A stretch of 40,727 nucleotides of DNA from an uncultured Porphyromonadaceae bacterium (GTDB taxonomy: Bacteria; Bacteroidota; Bacteroidia; Bacteroidales; Muribaculaceae): the NCBI GenBank assembly GCA_900546835.1, contig UREH01000002.1, positions 1 through 40,727 on the forward strand, written 5' to 3'. Shown here one piece after another: positions 26,399 to 34,912 of this stretch (the stretch's first letter is position 1; the number at the start of each line of letters is the position of its first letter). A model generated the notes under the pieces. It ran no database searches, was not told the origin of the DNA, and saw only the letters and a list, made by a program, of their open reading frames with translations. The position numbers and the translations under genes are program-made.

Positions 26399-26437
26399 TC
26401 AGGAGGGTGTCGCACTTTGGATGCGACACCCTCCTGA
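26399..26437. terminator. Bidirectional terminator between the NifJ-like gene and the lipoprotein operon
   Basis: A perfect 16-bp stem, 26399-26414 with 26422-26437, loop CTTTGGA. It lies between convergent genes (stop at 26378 on plus; 26456 on minus). T-content after the stem is modest (TATTTAAG). Confidence 0.88.
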
Positions 26438-26455
26438 TATTTAAGGTGAGGGGAA

Positions 26456-28723
26456 TCAGTATACGAGCTCGAAGTCGTCGAGGTACATCACGGAGTCGCC
26501 TCCGGCGAAGTAATCGCCACCCTTCGAAGCAGAGCAGGTTACGATGATGTTCGATGCCTTGAGGTCGGTGCGGGTATACGCGATGGGAATCTCTACCATC
26601 ACGAGATCGCTGCCTGCAGTAGCCTCGGTGAACACCTTCTCGCCGTAGCCGATTACGTTGCTGTCGGTCTGGTGGAAGAGTTCGGCAGACTTGGTCTTGA
26701 CGACAACAGGCCAGGAAGTGCCTTCGGCTTCTTTGGTGGACCCGTCGACGATGGCCACGTAGATGATACCCTTGTCAGGCTGACCTTTCACGATGTCGGA
26801 TACATTGGAGTTGACGTACTCGACCGTGCCGGGGGTATAGTGAACCCACACGCGGAGAGCCGTCGGGCGCGATGTGAACGGACGTCCCCAGCCGAGTATG
26901 CCGTCGGTGCCGTCGGTCTTGAGATATTTGCCAACGAAGAGGTTGCCTGCGGCGAACTTACCGATTGTACCAACCCCTACAAACTGACTGGAGAGCTTGG
27001 CCGAATACTGGCCGGAGTGGACCTTGTCGGTGGCCTGCTGAGTCACCTCCTTACTCATAGTGGCCGAGCCGTGGTTACCGCTGTCCCAGAACATATCGGC
27101 CTCGCTGGCGGCGGGAATCAGTACGTTCTTTTTGTCGTTCATACACTTGGCGCTGGTCCATTCCTCCAGGCTTGCGTTCTTGAGCTGAAGAGCTTCCTCG
27201 GTAGTAAAGCGGGCGATAGACGACTCAAAACCGGTACAAACGGCCTGGTATTCGTAGGTGGTTCCGGGTTTGAGTCCGGTGAGCACTGCCGAATAGTTCG
27301 AGCCGACCGCGGGAACGCGGCGGGCGACGCGGCGACGGGCGCCCGACTGACCGGTTCCGGCAGCCACGAAGCTCCATTGCTGTGTTCCGGCCTCGCGGTA
27401 GTTGAAGCCGGGGTTCTCGATGCCGTCCTTCAGCACTGTGCCGGCAACGGTGGCCTGGGTGGCCCATATGGCGGGCGAAGCTGCGGGGAGTTCCACGGTC
27501 TGGACGCTTGCGTCAGTGAGGATAACCTTCATCACGGCCACACCCGTGCGCCCGTTGGCGTCGGTGGCGCGGACGGTGATTTCATGCTCGCCGTTGGGGA
27601 GAAGGTTCATGAATGCCTCGTCGAACACGAGTTTCATCTCCTCGAATTCGGGATTGGTGGCCTCGCCGGTGTGCTTCTGGTGGATGTAGCTGAAGCCGTG
27701 TGCGGCAAGAGCGTCGGCCACCGAGGGTTGCATTCCGCAGATTTCGAAGTCGCTGCCGCCGATGCCGAGCGCGTCGAAGCCCGTAGGGCAGCTGATTTCA
27801 ACGGCCTTGAGGGCGCAGACGCTCTGAATCCAGAGCTTGCGGGTCTCGAGCTTGCCTTCCTCGCCAACAATGGGTGAGGCAAGGTCGAAGCCGATGCCGC
27901 TGATTACGGGAGCGGACTCGATGAGTATATGGTCCTCGACTACGATTTCGCTCTCGTCAACCACAATCTGGAAGAGTCCGGCGCCAATGGGATCCTGACC
28001 GCCACCGTTGTTGTAAACGATCTTGAGCTTGTACTTGTAGCCGGGACGGGCATTCTCAATCACACCGTCGGACTTCACGTCGGAGCCGTCGGCGGTCTTG
28101 GCGGTGAAGGTGTAGGCGATGTTCTTATCGAAGGAAGGCATCATGAAGTAGCCGGGAGTTTTCTCCATATCCAAGCCCTCGAAGGTAAGCGTACCGCGCT
28201 TATGTCCGGCCGTCACAGAGGGGTTGACGAGCAGGTCCTTCACCTCAGTGTCGTATTCCACCTCGACGACCACGTTGGAGATTTTCAGTTCGAGGTCAAT
28301 CTGGATGGTCTGGCCTTTGGAGATGGTGAACGGCTCGCGGGCCTTGAAGTACTTCTTGTCGAACGAGGCCGAAACGGAGTCGCCCGTCCATGCCTCGGCG
28401 ATATAGTTGTCGGAATTCAGCCAGATTCCCTCGGCGGGCACCTGCCCTACGCCGTCGAACTTGCGCACGAGGCCTTTGCTGTTGGAGATCCAGATAAGGG
28501 TCTTGGCAGCAAGCTCGTCGCTTGCCACGCCGCCGGCGCGCGAGGGGACCTTCTTGCCTCCGGTGGCTACGGTGCCGCTCACGTCGTTGTTGAGCATCGG
28601 ACGGATGAGTACGCGGCCCTGGCCGTCGTCCGGCGAATCATAGTTAATTTCGTCGCTGCAACCGCTGAACGTCAGCATGGCCGCGAATGCGGCTGCAAGC
28701 GAAATTAATGCTTTGTTTTTCAT
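26456..28723 (-). CDS. Surface lipoprotein with DUF4493-like and PCMD-like parts
   Basis: A 755-residue predicted lipoprotein. The signal peptide MKNKALISLAAAFAAMLTFSGC has Cys about residue 22 followed by SDE, which resembles the Bacteroidetes surface-export signal. The first third (QGRVLIRPMLNNDV, then GQTIQIDLELKISNVVVEVEYDT) is like DUF4493; then come immunoglobulin-like stretches (NGEHEITVRATDANGRTGVA) and a fibronectin-like part ending LTGLKPGTTYEYQAVC. The C-terminal 230 residues (LKNASLEEWTSAKC ... SVMYLDDFELVY) fit the PCMD (putative carbohydrate metabolism) domain. It is the last gene of a three-gene minus-strand operon, 18 bp after its neighbour. Binding of a glycan at the cell surface is plausible but not shown. 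Confidence 0.8.
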   Translation of the reverse strand: MKNKALISLAAAFAAMLTFSGCSDEINYDSPDDGQGRVLIRPMLNNDVSGTVATGGKKVPSRAGGVASDELAAKTLIWISNSKGLVRKFDGVGQVPAEGIWLNSDNYIAEAWTGDSVSASFDKKYFKAREPFTISKGQTIQIDLELKISNVVVEVEYDTEVKDLLVNPSVTAGHKRGTLTFEGLDMEKTPGYFMMPSFDKNIAYTFTAKTADGSDVKSDGVIENARPGYKYKLKIVYNNGGGQDPIGAGLFQIVVDESEIVVEDHILIESAPVISGIGFDLASPIVGEEGKLETRKLWIQSVCALKAVEISCPTGFDALGIGGSDFEICGMQPSVADALAAHGFSYIHQKHTGEATNPEFEEMKLVFDEAFMNLLPNGEHEITVRATDANGRTGVAVMKVILTDASVQTVELPAASPAIWATQATVAGTVLKDGIENPGFNYREAGTQQWSFVAAGTGQSGARRRVARRVPAVGSNYSAVLTGLKPGTTYEYQAVCTGFESSIARFTTEEALQLKNASLEEWTSAKCMNDKKNVLIPAASEADMFWDSGNHGSATMSKEVTQQATDKVHSGQYSAKLSSQFVGVGTIGKFAAGNLFVGKYLKTDGTDGILGWGRPFTSRPTALRVWVHYTPGTVEYVNSNVSDIVKGQPDKGIIYVAIVDGSTKEAEGTSWPVVVKTKSAELFHQTDSNVIGYGEKVFTEATAGSDLVMVEIPIAYTRTDLKASNIIVTCSASKGGDYFAGGDSVMYLDDFELVY

Positions 28724-28741
28724 CTGTTCAGTAGTTTGCGG

Positions 28742-30052
28742 TTATCTCCGGATAAGGAGAACCATGGATTTTACAACATTTTTGGAGTCGGTCACAGTAA
28801 TCTCAAACTTATGGTCGCCCTCCTCAAAAATCAGCTTGATAAACGGAGTGATGTTGAACTGAAGGTCGCGTGCGCCCTTCACATCGTCGCCCGTCGGGAA
28901 TCCAAGGCCCTTAAGTCCGGTCTCGTATTCGCCAGGTTCGGCGAGGTCGAACTCACTGGTCAGGCCAACACTGCTGAGCATATCTTCGGTAAGGAAGTCG
29001 GAGATTATCTTCACCTTGAGTGAGGTCACGCCGTTTTCGCTGTGGATGTCGACCACGGCCGACTTCTGCCCCTCCTCTTCGCCGAATTCGTCGGCCATGT
29101 TTGCGCCTTCGAGGTCAAGCGTCGAACTGCTGAAGGTGATGGCCTTGTCAACGTCGGGATTACCGGGCTTGGGGTCATCGCCACCATCTTCCCCACCGGG
29201 ACGGCCGCTGTCGTCAATTACATCCTCCTTGCTGCTTACGGTGCCGTCAACTTCAAAAGTCGTAACACCGCAGTCAACCATAACACCTTCACCTTCGGGA
29301 ATTTCAATGCTGCCGGTCTCGTCGGCAGGAGGATTGGGGTTAACACGCAGGGCGAAAAATACTTTGCGGTGCTGTCCGGGCTTAATATCCTTGAGCACAT
29401 GAGTAAAATCCTCGTGGGCGCCGCTTACGGTGCCTTCAAAGTGAACTTTCATTGTTGAAAGGCCATCGGTATAGGCGAAATAGCCCGAGCGGGTCTCATC
29501 GGGAGCAAATTCGAGGTCTACGCCCGGCTCGCCGCTGATGGTAATCCTGACATCGTCGGCCGAAGCTTTTTTAAGGGCATCCGAGACACTAATCGAGACG
29601 CGTACGTTGGCCAGAGTGCAGACGATGGGGTCGACGTCGGTCACATCGTTGGCCTTGATCTGGAACTGCTGTTCGCCGGCGTAGTAGGGTTTCTCCCATT
29701 CTACGGGCTGGGGGTTGTGAGACTTCACGCGCACGGTATAGGTGCCCACGGCGAAAGTCGGTGCCGGAGGCATCGTGGCGTAAGTCCAGGAAGTTACTTT
29801 CGAGCCGTCGGGCTTTACAACCTCGACGATAAAGGGACTGAGGTCGGTTACGGCACGAGATTCGGGCGCTTTCGCTCCCCGAGCATCCTCTTTCTCATCC
29901 TCATAGGTGTTGACCGAGGCGAGGATACTTTCAGTGTTGAGCGTACCCTTCTCTTCTTCTGCCAGGTCGTTGGTCCAGGTGTCGGAGCAGGAGGTCATCC
30001 CTGCGAGGGCGGCAGCGGCCACGACGGCCAATGAAATTATATCGGTTTTCAT
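28742..30052 (-). CDS. DUF4493-type surface lipoprotein
   Basis: A 436-residue predicted lipoprotein: signal peptide MKTDIISLAVVAAAALAGMTSC, Cys about residue 22 followed by SDTWTND. The N-terminal 250 residues follow the DUF4493 pattern: FIVEVVKPDGSKVTSW, FAVGTYTVRVKSHNPQPVEW, PYYAGEQQFQIKANDVTDVDPIVCTLANV. A Gly/Asp-rich linker (GRPGGEDGGDDPKPGNPD, near residue 300) leads to a C-terminal beta domain (VTSLKVKIISDFLTED ... FEITVTDSKNVVKSM). No PCMD domain is seen. It is the middle gene of the operon, 21 bp after the first gene. Function unknown. Confidence 0.8.
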   Translation of the reverse strand: MKTDIISLAVVAAAALAGMTSCSDTWTNDLAEEEKGTLNTESILASVNTYEDEKEDARGAKAPESRAVTDLSPFIVEVVKPDGSKVTSWTYATMPPAPTFAVGTYTVRVKSHNPQPVEWEKPYYAGEQQFQIKANDVTDVDPIVCTLANVRVSISVSDALKKASADDVRITISGEPGVDLEFAPDETRSGYFAYTDGLSTMKVHFEGTVSGAHEDFTHVLKDIKPGQHRKVFFALRVNPNPPADETGSIEIPEGEGVMVDCGVTTFEVDGTVSSKEDVIDDSGRPGGEDGGDDPKPGNPDVDKAITFSSSTLDLEGANMADEFGEEEGQKSAVVDIHSENGVTSLKVKIISDFLTEDMLSSVGLTSEFDLAEPGEYETGLKGLGFPTGDDVKGARDLQFNITPFIKLIFEEGDHKFEITVTDSKNVVKSMVLLIRR

Positions 30053-30073
30053 ATCAGATAGTCGGAGTTAAGA

Positions 30074-32527
30074 TTAGTAAGTCAGCTCGATGTCGTCGAC
30101 ATAGAGGAGCGAGCCCTCGTAATTGCCGTCGCTGAGGTTGCCAAACCCGGGTTTTGTCAGATTGTCGTTGCTGATAGTTTGGCAGGCAGGGTTGTTCGAC
30201 GAGCGGAAGGCCACGCAGATTGTAGCGGCCTTGGCGCTTCCGGCAGCATAGTCAAGAGCGAACGTGTGCTGGGTATAGTTGCCCGTGGCATTAAGATTGC
30301 TCTTCCCTTCAGCAATGACGTTGCCATCGGCATCCTTTATCAGGACCTCTGCATAACCGTAGTCGGCACTGTTGCGCGGAGAATATTTATACCAGAATTT
30401 GAGCGCGGAGGGACGGCTGGCAAATGAATAACCATATGTGGGGTCGCCGCTCGCGGGAGTAGTGCCGAGATGAAGCGAGCCTACAGTAAGCTTTTTGGCA
30501 TTCATACCGCCGTTGGCGTCGCTATAGCCCCACCCGATAGTCTTTACAACTGCCGCATATGCGCCGGAGTGCTTATCGTCGGTACGGTCGGTGCCGGAAC
30601 GCGCTACATAGGCACAGCCGTCGTGATTAAACGCACCCGTGCCGCTGCCGCCTGCCGATGTCGTGATAAGGTTCATACTGCCCCAAGGAGTGGTTCCTGC
30701 CGGGCCGAGAAAACTTTTCCACCAATATTTAGAGCCTCCGGGCTGGATCTCCCAAGTCTCCATATCGGAATACGGAAGCTGGGGAGCAGCTTCAGTGGTA
30801 AAAACAGCGGGAGAGCAGAACTTCCCACCCTGCATGGCCTTGAGATAATATGTCGTAGCGGGCTTGAGGCCATCGATGCGGACGGTGGAGCCGGTGGCCG
30901 TTACATCGACTTTAGAGTAGTTGGAATCGTCGGTCGAGATATAGAAGGTCGTTGAACTGATGTCGGCCGAAGCGTCGGAGCCGTCGTTATGGCCAAGCGA
31001 ACCGACTGCGTAGGTGGCAAAAACCCCTTTGCTGTCAAGGCTTATGTTATGATTGGGCTCGGTGCGTTTCGCTTCCATCTCGGCGGTAGCGAGCGAACCC
31101 GACTGGCATTTATATATCACGTCGCCCTTTGAGGGAACGTCAACTACAACCGTATACTGCGCTTCGCCTGCAGCGGTGACGCTGCGGACTGTGGTCTCGG
31201 ACCATGTGCCGCGGGCATTCTTCAAAAGCACTTTCAGCGACGTTTCCGCATCATTGCCGTTGTAGGCCAGAGTGAAGGTGAGAGTCTCTTCGTCGACGTA
31301 AAGGGTCTGCGTCGACACCACGCTCATCTGAAGCTTCTCTACCTCGACGGTAAGCGTAAGAGGTTCGCTGACTTTGGCGTATTTGTCTTTGGCCACGAGG
31401 GTGAATGTGGAGGTGTTGTCTCCGCCTTCAACGTAGGTAAGTTGCGGAATCAGTTCGGTAAAGTCGGCGATGGCCATCTGGCTCTTGACACCCGTGAAGC
31501 CATACTCCTTGAAGCCGAGGTTGCCCATCACGGCAAGGTCGGCAGGCTGAGCCGAAGCGAAATCGACACTCGCCGGGAAACGCTGCGTGTAAAGACTTTC
31601 AGAGCCGGTAGTGAGCACGCCCGTGGCTACCTCGCCATAGGCCGTGGCAACCATGCGGACCTTGTCGGCTGCGGCGTGCGAGCCCTCAACCACTTTGAGC
31701 GTCTCGCCCGGAGTGAAGCCAACCGCGGCCAGCGTAGGAGCGGGAGCCATGAGCACCTGGTCGGATATGTCGATGGGAACCTCTTCCTCCACGAGGTCGG
31801 AGTTGAAGGTTATGTTGAGCGTTCCGGAGCCAGCGTCGATGTCGAGCGTCACCACATAGTGGTGGCGAGCCTCGGCCTCGAACGAGGCGGCGGCAAGCTT
31901 GGCGCTGAGGCCGTTGGGCTTGGTAACGTTAGCGAAGACCTCCACATGGCCGGTCTCGACGTAGGCAGCGCGTGTCTCGTCGGCCGTAAACTCGATGGAA
32001 GCGGCTTTGGGGGTCTGCACTTCGGTAGAATATTTAGTGAAATACCCCTTGAACTCGTCGGTATAAACGATGCTCACCATGGCGTTGGCCAAACGTGCCG
32101 TAACAGAAACCGGCGTAGTCTGGTTCTTGCGGATGCTGAGCTGCGTCATTCCATAATAATAAGGACTGTCGAAACCTTCCTGGCCTTTGGTGCCATAAGT
32201 AGCCTCAAACTCGTAGGCGCCTACGGGGAAATCCTGAGCCGGGTCGAAATCGGCGAGTGAGCTCCACGTCTGCACGAAGCTGCCCGAAGTGGAGCGCAAC
32301 GTCAGGCTGAGGTCGGCGGCAGTGATCTGCTTGGCCTCGGGGGCACGCGAATCGCCGCGGGCGGGAGCGCCCTTGGGAGCGTTGGCAGGAGCGGCAACGT
32401 CGTGGCTCACATTGAGATCGAGCACGAGGCGCCCCTGCTGGTCGCTTGTGGCGTCGAAAGTATCGCTACACGAGCTGGCGCCCACAAGCAGCGATGCCAT
32501 GACGGCACAATTCAGTAAATGTCTCAT
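30074..32527 (-). CDS. DUF4493- and PCMD-type surface lipoprotein
   Basis: An 817-residue predicted lipoprotein, first gene of the operon. The signal peptide MRHLLNCAVMASLLVGASSC is followed by SDTFDATSD. The N-terminal domain has the DUF4493 layout (TAADLSLTLRSTSGSFVQTW, FPVGAYEFEATYG, PYYYGMTQLSIRKNQTTPVSVTARLANAMVSIVY). Beta-sandwich repeats follow and then a fibronectin-like piece (STVRIDGLKPATTYYLKAM). The last 230 residues (QLPYSDMETWE ... SLLYVDDIELTY) match the PCMD type and parallel the end of the third gene, so genes one and three look like paralogues. The long leader (32528-32874) may hold the control elements. Confidence 0.82.
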   Translation of the reverse strand: MRHLLNCAVMASLLVGASSCSDTFDATSDQQGRLVLDLNVSHDVAAPANAPKGAPARGDSRAPEAKQITAADLSLTLRSTSGSFVQTWSSLADFDPAQDFPVGAYEFEATYGTKGQEGFDSPYYYGMTQLSIRKNQTTPVSVTARLANAMVSIVYTDEFKGYFTKYSTEVQTPKAASIEFTADETRAAYVETGHVEVFANVTKPNGLSAKLAAASFEAEARHHYVVTLDIDAGSGTLNITFNSDLVEEEVPIDISDQVLMAPAPTLAAVGFTPGETLKVVEGSHAAADKVRMVATAYGEVATGVLTTGSESLYTQRFPASVDFASAQPADLAVMGNLGFKEYGFTGVKSQMAIADFTELIPQLTYVEGGDNTSTFTLVAKDKYAKVSEPLTLTVEVEKLQMSVVSTQTLYVDEETLTFTLAYNGNDAETSLKVLLKNARGTWSETTVRSVTAAGEAQYTVVVDVPSKGDVIYKCQSGSLATAEMEAKRTEPNHNISLDSKGVFATYAVGSLGHNDGSDASADISSTTFYISTDDSNYSKVDVTATGSTVRIDGLKPATTYYLKAMQGGKFCSPAVFTTEAAPQLPYSDMETWEIQPGGSKYWWKSFLGPAGTTPWGSMNLITTSAGGSGTGAFNHDGCAYVARSGTDRTDDKHSGAYAAVVKTIGWGYSDANGGMNAKKLTVGSLHLGTTPASGDPTYGYSFASRPSALKFWYKYSPRNSADYGYAEVLIKDADGNVIAEGKSNLNATGNYTQHTFALDYAAGSAKAATICVAFRSSNNPACQTISNDNLTKPGFGNLSDGNYEGSLLYVDDIELTY

Positions 32528-33121
32528 CTTTTTTCAGATTATGTAATTACTATATTTTTTCAGTTCTTAGAAAAGCCAGAGAAATCACTGATAATCAGAG
32601 CATCCATTGCAAAAAGCATTCAATTGGCGGCAATGTACGCCACAAACCTGTTAAATATTCAGAGCCCTTCGCTACGCATGGCAGCGCGGCAAGTGGGTTG
32701 CTTTGGCAGAGCCTACGGGAGTATACACACAAGGTCAAACTGGGTCAATATTCGGTCAGCGACATGACATCTGATTATATGATATATCCATCTGAAAACC
32801 GTTGGTTTCGGATTCCTAATCCATAGGAGAATCTCAAACCGTCTTTTCATAAGCCTTTCATATCAAATTGCCACAAATGTACAAAATTCCCTCCATATAT
32901 TTCTATTTTTTTGAAATATATTAACAAGCCTTCCACCATCGGACCAACAAATTCCCCCAAAAAGCCACTTCACATTCTATGAGAAACTCCCCCCTCAAAC
33001 AAAACTGCCTGCGAGGAAGATTTTAGGCACAAGCCGAAAATGCAGTGCATAAAAAGCCCGGTAACATTCAAAAAAAGCAGCAAAACAAGATAACATCTTG
33101 ATTTACTGCGTTTAACATTAG
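32528..33121. other. Intergenic leader of the lipoprotein operon
   Basis: About 590 bp, AT-rich, with no convincing gene. On the minus strand a -7 box TACATTTG (plus 32881-32874) could drive the lipoprotein operon with a leader of about 340 nt, though no TTG lies at the right distance. Three GGTCA words stand at 32733, 32743 and 32754 (10- and 11-bp spacing, the pitch of one helical turn), a pattern typical of regulator binding sites. The part next to the tRNA (32990-33120) shows only A/T-rich sequence. Confidence 0.5.
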
Positions 33122-33195
33122 TCGGGGTGACAGGATTCGAACCTGCGACCACCTGGTCCCAAACCAGGTGCGCTACCGGACTGCGCTACGCCCCG
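33122..33195 (-). tRNA. tRNA-Pro (anticodon TGG)
   Basis: The minus strand folds into a full cloverleaf of 74 nt: acceptor CGGGGCG, D arm GCGC/GCGC, anticodon stem CCTGG/CCAGG around TTTGGGA (anticodon TGG), T arm with GTTCGAATC, and discriminator A. CCA is not encoded. In the acceptor stem C6 faces A67 and the T stem has a G49-U65 wobble; otherwise pairing is complete. A promoter lies just upstream. Confidence 0.95.
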
Positions 33196-33233
33196 AAGGG
33201 CTTTGATCCGACTGGCCGCCGGTCAAAGCGCTG

Positions 33234-33264
33234 CAAAGGTAAGAATAATTTTGCGTTCGCGCAA
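33234..33264 (-). promoter_or_regulatory. Promoter of tRNA-Pro
   Basis: On the minus strand TTG (plus 33264-33262) is followed after 20 bp by TACCTTTG (plus 33241-33234), a full match to the Bacteroidetes promoter. The start is expected near 33227, and the short 5' leader (33198-33230) can fold into a CTTTGA.../...TCAAAG hairpin. Confidence 0.75.
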
Positions 33265-33341
33265 CAACTACCGAAAATGAAATGAAAACGAAACATGGTG
33301 TGACATGCGTAAAATGAAAAATCGTGAAACACAGAAAAAGA

Positions 33342-33373
33342 TTTGCACGGTTTAGAAATAATATATAATTTTG
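33342..33373 (+). promoter_or_regulatory. Promoter of the methionine operon
   Basis: TTTG at 33342-33345 and TAATTTTG at 33366-33373 with a 20-bp spacer fit the Bacteroidetes housekeeping promoter fully. Transcription should start near 33380, about 50 nt before the leader peptide. Confidence 0.8.
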
Positions 33374-33428
33374 CCACATGAATCGGCACGTAGCCGATTC
33401 CGACTGGACAAAACCGATCCGGCAAAAG

Positions 33429-33530
33429 ATGAAACGCATCCGCCACATAGCTTCGACGGTCCCCATGCACTCCGGCATGGAGATGATGGCCATGGATATG
33501 TGCATGATGTGCTCCACATCGTGCCGGTAG
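33429..33530 (+). CDS. Met-rich leader peptide of the methionine operon
   Basis: A 33-codon frame, starting MKRIRHIASTVP and ending CMMCSTSCR. It contains nine methionines; eight of them fall within residues 13-27, together with cysteines at 25 and 28 and a third cysteine at 32. It lies between a strong promoter and a terminator that directly precedes metY, the classical place of an attenuator leader peptide. Its stop codon (33528-33530) is inside the left arm of the antiterminator. The peptide should act in cis: low charged tRNA-Met stalls the ribosome on the Met codons. The cysteines suggest the sensor may also respond to cysteine. There is no Shine-Dalgarno site, as usual in this phylum. 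Confidence 0.85.
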   Translation: MKRIRHIASTVPMHSGMEMMAMDMCMMCSTSCR

Positions 33531-33574
33531 GCTATGCATGAAATTTAATTAAACGTTATATAGCAGCCCGGCAC
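33521..33574 (+). promoter_or_regulatory. Antiterminator hairpin of the methionine attenuator
   Basis: GTGCCGG (33521-33527) pairs with CCGGCAC (33568-33574) and GCTA (33531-33534) with TAGC (33561-33564), with a 3-nt internal loop between. The right arm takes up the 5' side of the terminator stem, so the two structures exclude each other. The left arm overlaps the end and stop codon of the leader peptide, so a ribosome that finishes the peptide blocks the antiterminator, while one stalled on the Met codons leaves it free. Confidence 0.75.
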
Positions 33575-33603
33575 CCCGCAAAGGTGCCGGGCTCGTTTTT
33601 TTT
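33565..33603 (+). terminator. Attenuator terminator before metY
   Basis: AGCCCGGCACC (33565-33575) pairs perfectly with GGTGCCGGGCT (33583-33593), loop CCGCAAA, followed by CG and eight T. It ends 13 bp before the metY start codon, so it acts on the leader transcript. Confidence 0.93.
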
Positions 33604-33616
33604 AATCAGACACCGT

Positions 33617-34912
33617 ATGGACTTCAGCAAACTACGCTTTGAAACGCGCCAGATCCACGCCGGACTGACGCCCGACGAGCCGACCGGCTCGCGCGGACTG
33701 GCAATCTACCCCACTGCCGCCTACCGTTTTTCAAGCTGCGAGTACGCAGCCAACCTCTTCGAACTATCCCAGCCGGGTAATATCTACACACGCCTGCAGA
33801 ATCCCACTACGACGGCCTACGAGACGCGCATCGCCGCACTCTACGGAGGCGTGGGGGCAGTAGCGACCTCATCGGGCATGTCGGCCATCCTCGTGGCAGT
33901 CACAATGCTCGCCGGCGCGGGCGACAACATTGTAACCTCGCCATTCCTCTACGGTGGCACCTACAACCTGTTCCGCCACACCCTTCCGCGCCTCGGCATC
34001 GAGGTGCGTATCAGCGCCGAGGCGTCGCCCGAGGCTATCGGAGCGTTGACCGACGGGCGCACCAAGGCCATCTTCGCCGAGAGTATGGGCAACCCGACGT
34101 GTGCTGTTCCAGACCTTGAGGGGATGGCCCGCATGGCGGCCGCCTGCGGCATTCCATTTATCGTCGACAATACGTTCGGAGCGGGAGGCTACCTCTGCAA
34201 CCCGCTGGAATGGGGAGCAAATATAATCTGCGACTCAGCCACAAAATGGATCAACGGCCACGGCACGGCTATGGGCGGCATAATCGTCGACGGGGGTAAC
34301 TTCGACTGGCGTAACGGCCGCTTCCCCAATATCGACGGTCCTTCCGAGGGATACCATGGCCTGAACCTCTGCGACGCCTTCGGCAACGCCGCCTTCATAG
34401 CAAAATGCCGGGTAGACGGCCTGCGCGACCTCGGCACATGCCCGTCGGCATTCGATTCATACCTTATGGCTCTTGGGCTGGAAACTCTGTCGCTGCGCGC
34501 GTCGCATCAGGTAAAATCCGCGCGCCGTATCGCCGAGTTCCTGCGCGACGCCCCCGAGGTGAAGAGCGTGAGCTACATCGGCTTCACCGACAACCCCTGG
34601 CACGCAAATGCCGCCCGCTACTTCCGCTTCGACGGCGACGGTCCCGTAATCTCCGCCGAGCTCCAAGGGGATACCGAAACCACCGCACGCTTTGTGGAGG
34701 CCCTGCAACTGGCCGCGCACATGACCATGATTGGCGACTCCATAACCGTGGTCACCCACCCGGCCTCCACCACCCACAAGCAGCTCTCCGCATCCGATCT
34801 GCTCAAAGCCAGAGTGACCCCTACCCTGCTGCGAATCTCCCCGGGGCTCGAAGACCCGGAGGACATCATCGACGATTTCAAACAAGCCTTCCACCGCGCC
34901 GGACTATGCTGA
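33617..34912 (+). CDS. metY: O-acetylhomoserine sulfhydrylase
   Basis: PLP enzyme of the Cys/Met metabolism family that makes homocysteine from O-acetylhomoserine and sulfide. The 431-residue protein begins MDFSKLRFETRQIHAGL and has YTRLQNPTT near residue 57, ATSSGMSAILV, the VDNTFGAGGYLCNPLEWGA segment, the PLP lysine in SATKWINGHGTAMGG (Lys210) and LRISPGLEDPEDII near the C-terminus. The ATG at 33617 is chosen since it gives the family start and follows the attenuator; the frame upstream runs through the terminator T-run. metX overlaps its end by 7 bp. The choice of MetY over MetZ/MetB rests on length (over 420), the central insert and the metX neighbour. Confidence 0.92.
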   Translation: MDFSKLRFETRQIHAGLTPDEPTGSRGLAIYPTAAYRFSSCEYAANLFELSQPGNIYTRLQNPTTTAYETRIAALYGGVGAVATSSGMSAILVAVTMLAGAGDNIVTSPFLYGGTYNLFRHTLPRLGIEVRISAEASPEAIGALTDGRTKAIFAESMGNPTCAVPDLEGMARMAAACGIPFIVDNTFGAGGYLCNPLEWGANIICDSATKWINGHGTAMGGIIVDGGNFDWRNGRFPNIDGPSEGYHGLNLCDAFGNAAFIAKCRVDGLRDLGTCPSAFDSYLMALGLETLSLRASHQVKSARRIAEFLRDAPEVKSVSYIGFTDNPWHANAARYFRFDGDGPVISAELQGDTETTARFVEALQLAAHMTMIGDSITVVTHPASTTHKQLSASDLLKARVTPTLLRISPGLEDPEDIIDDFKQAFHRAGLC

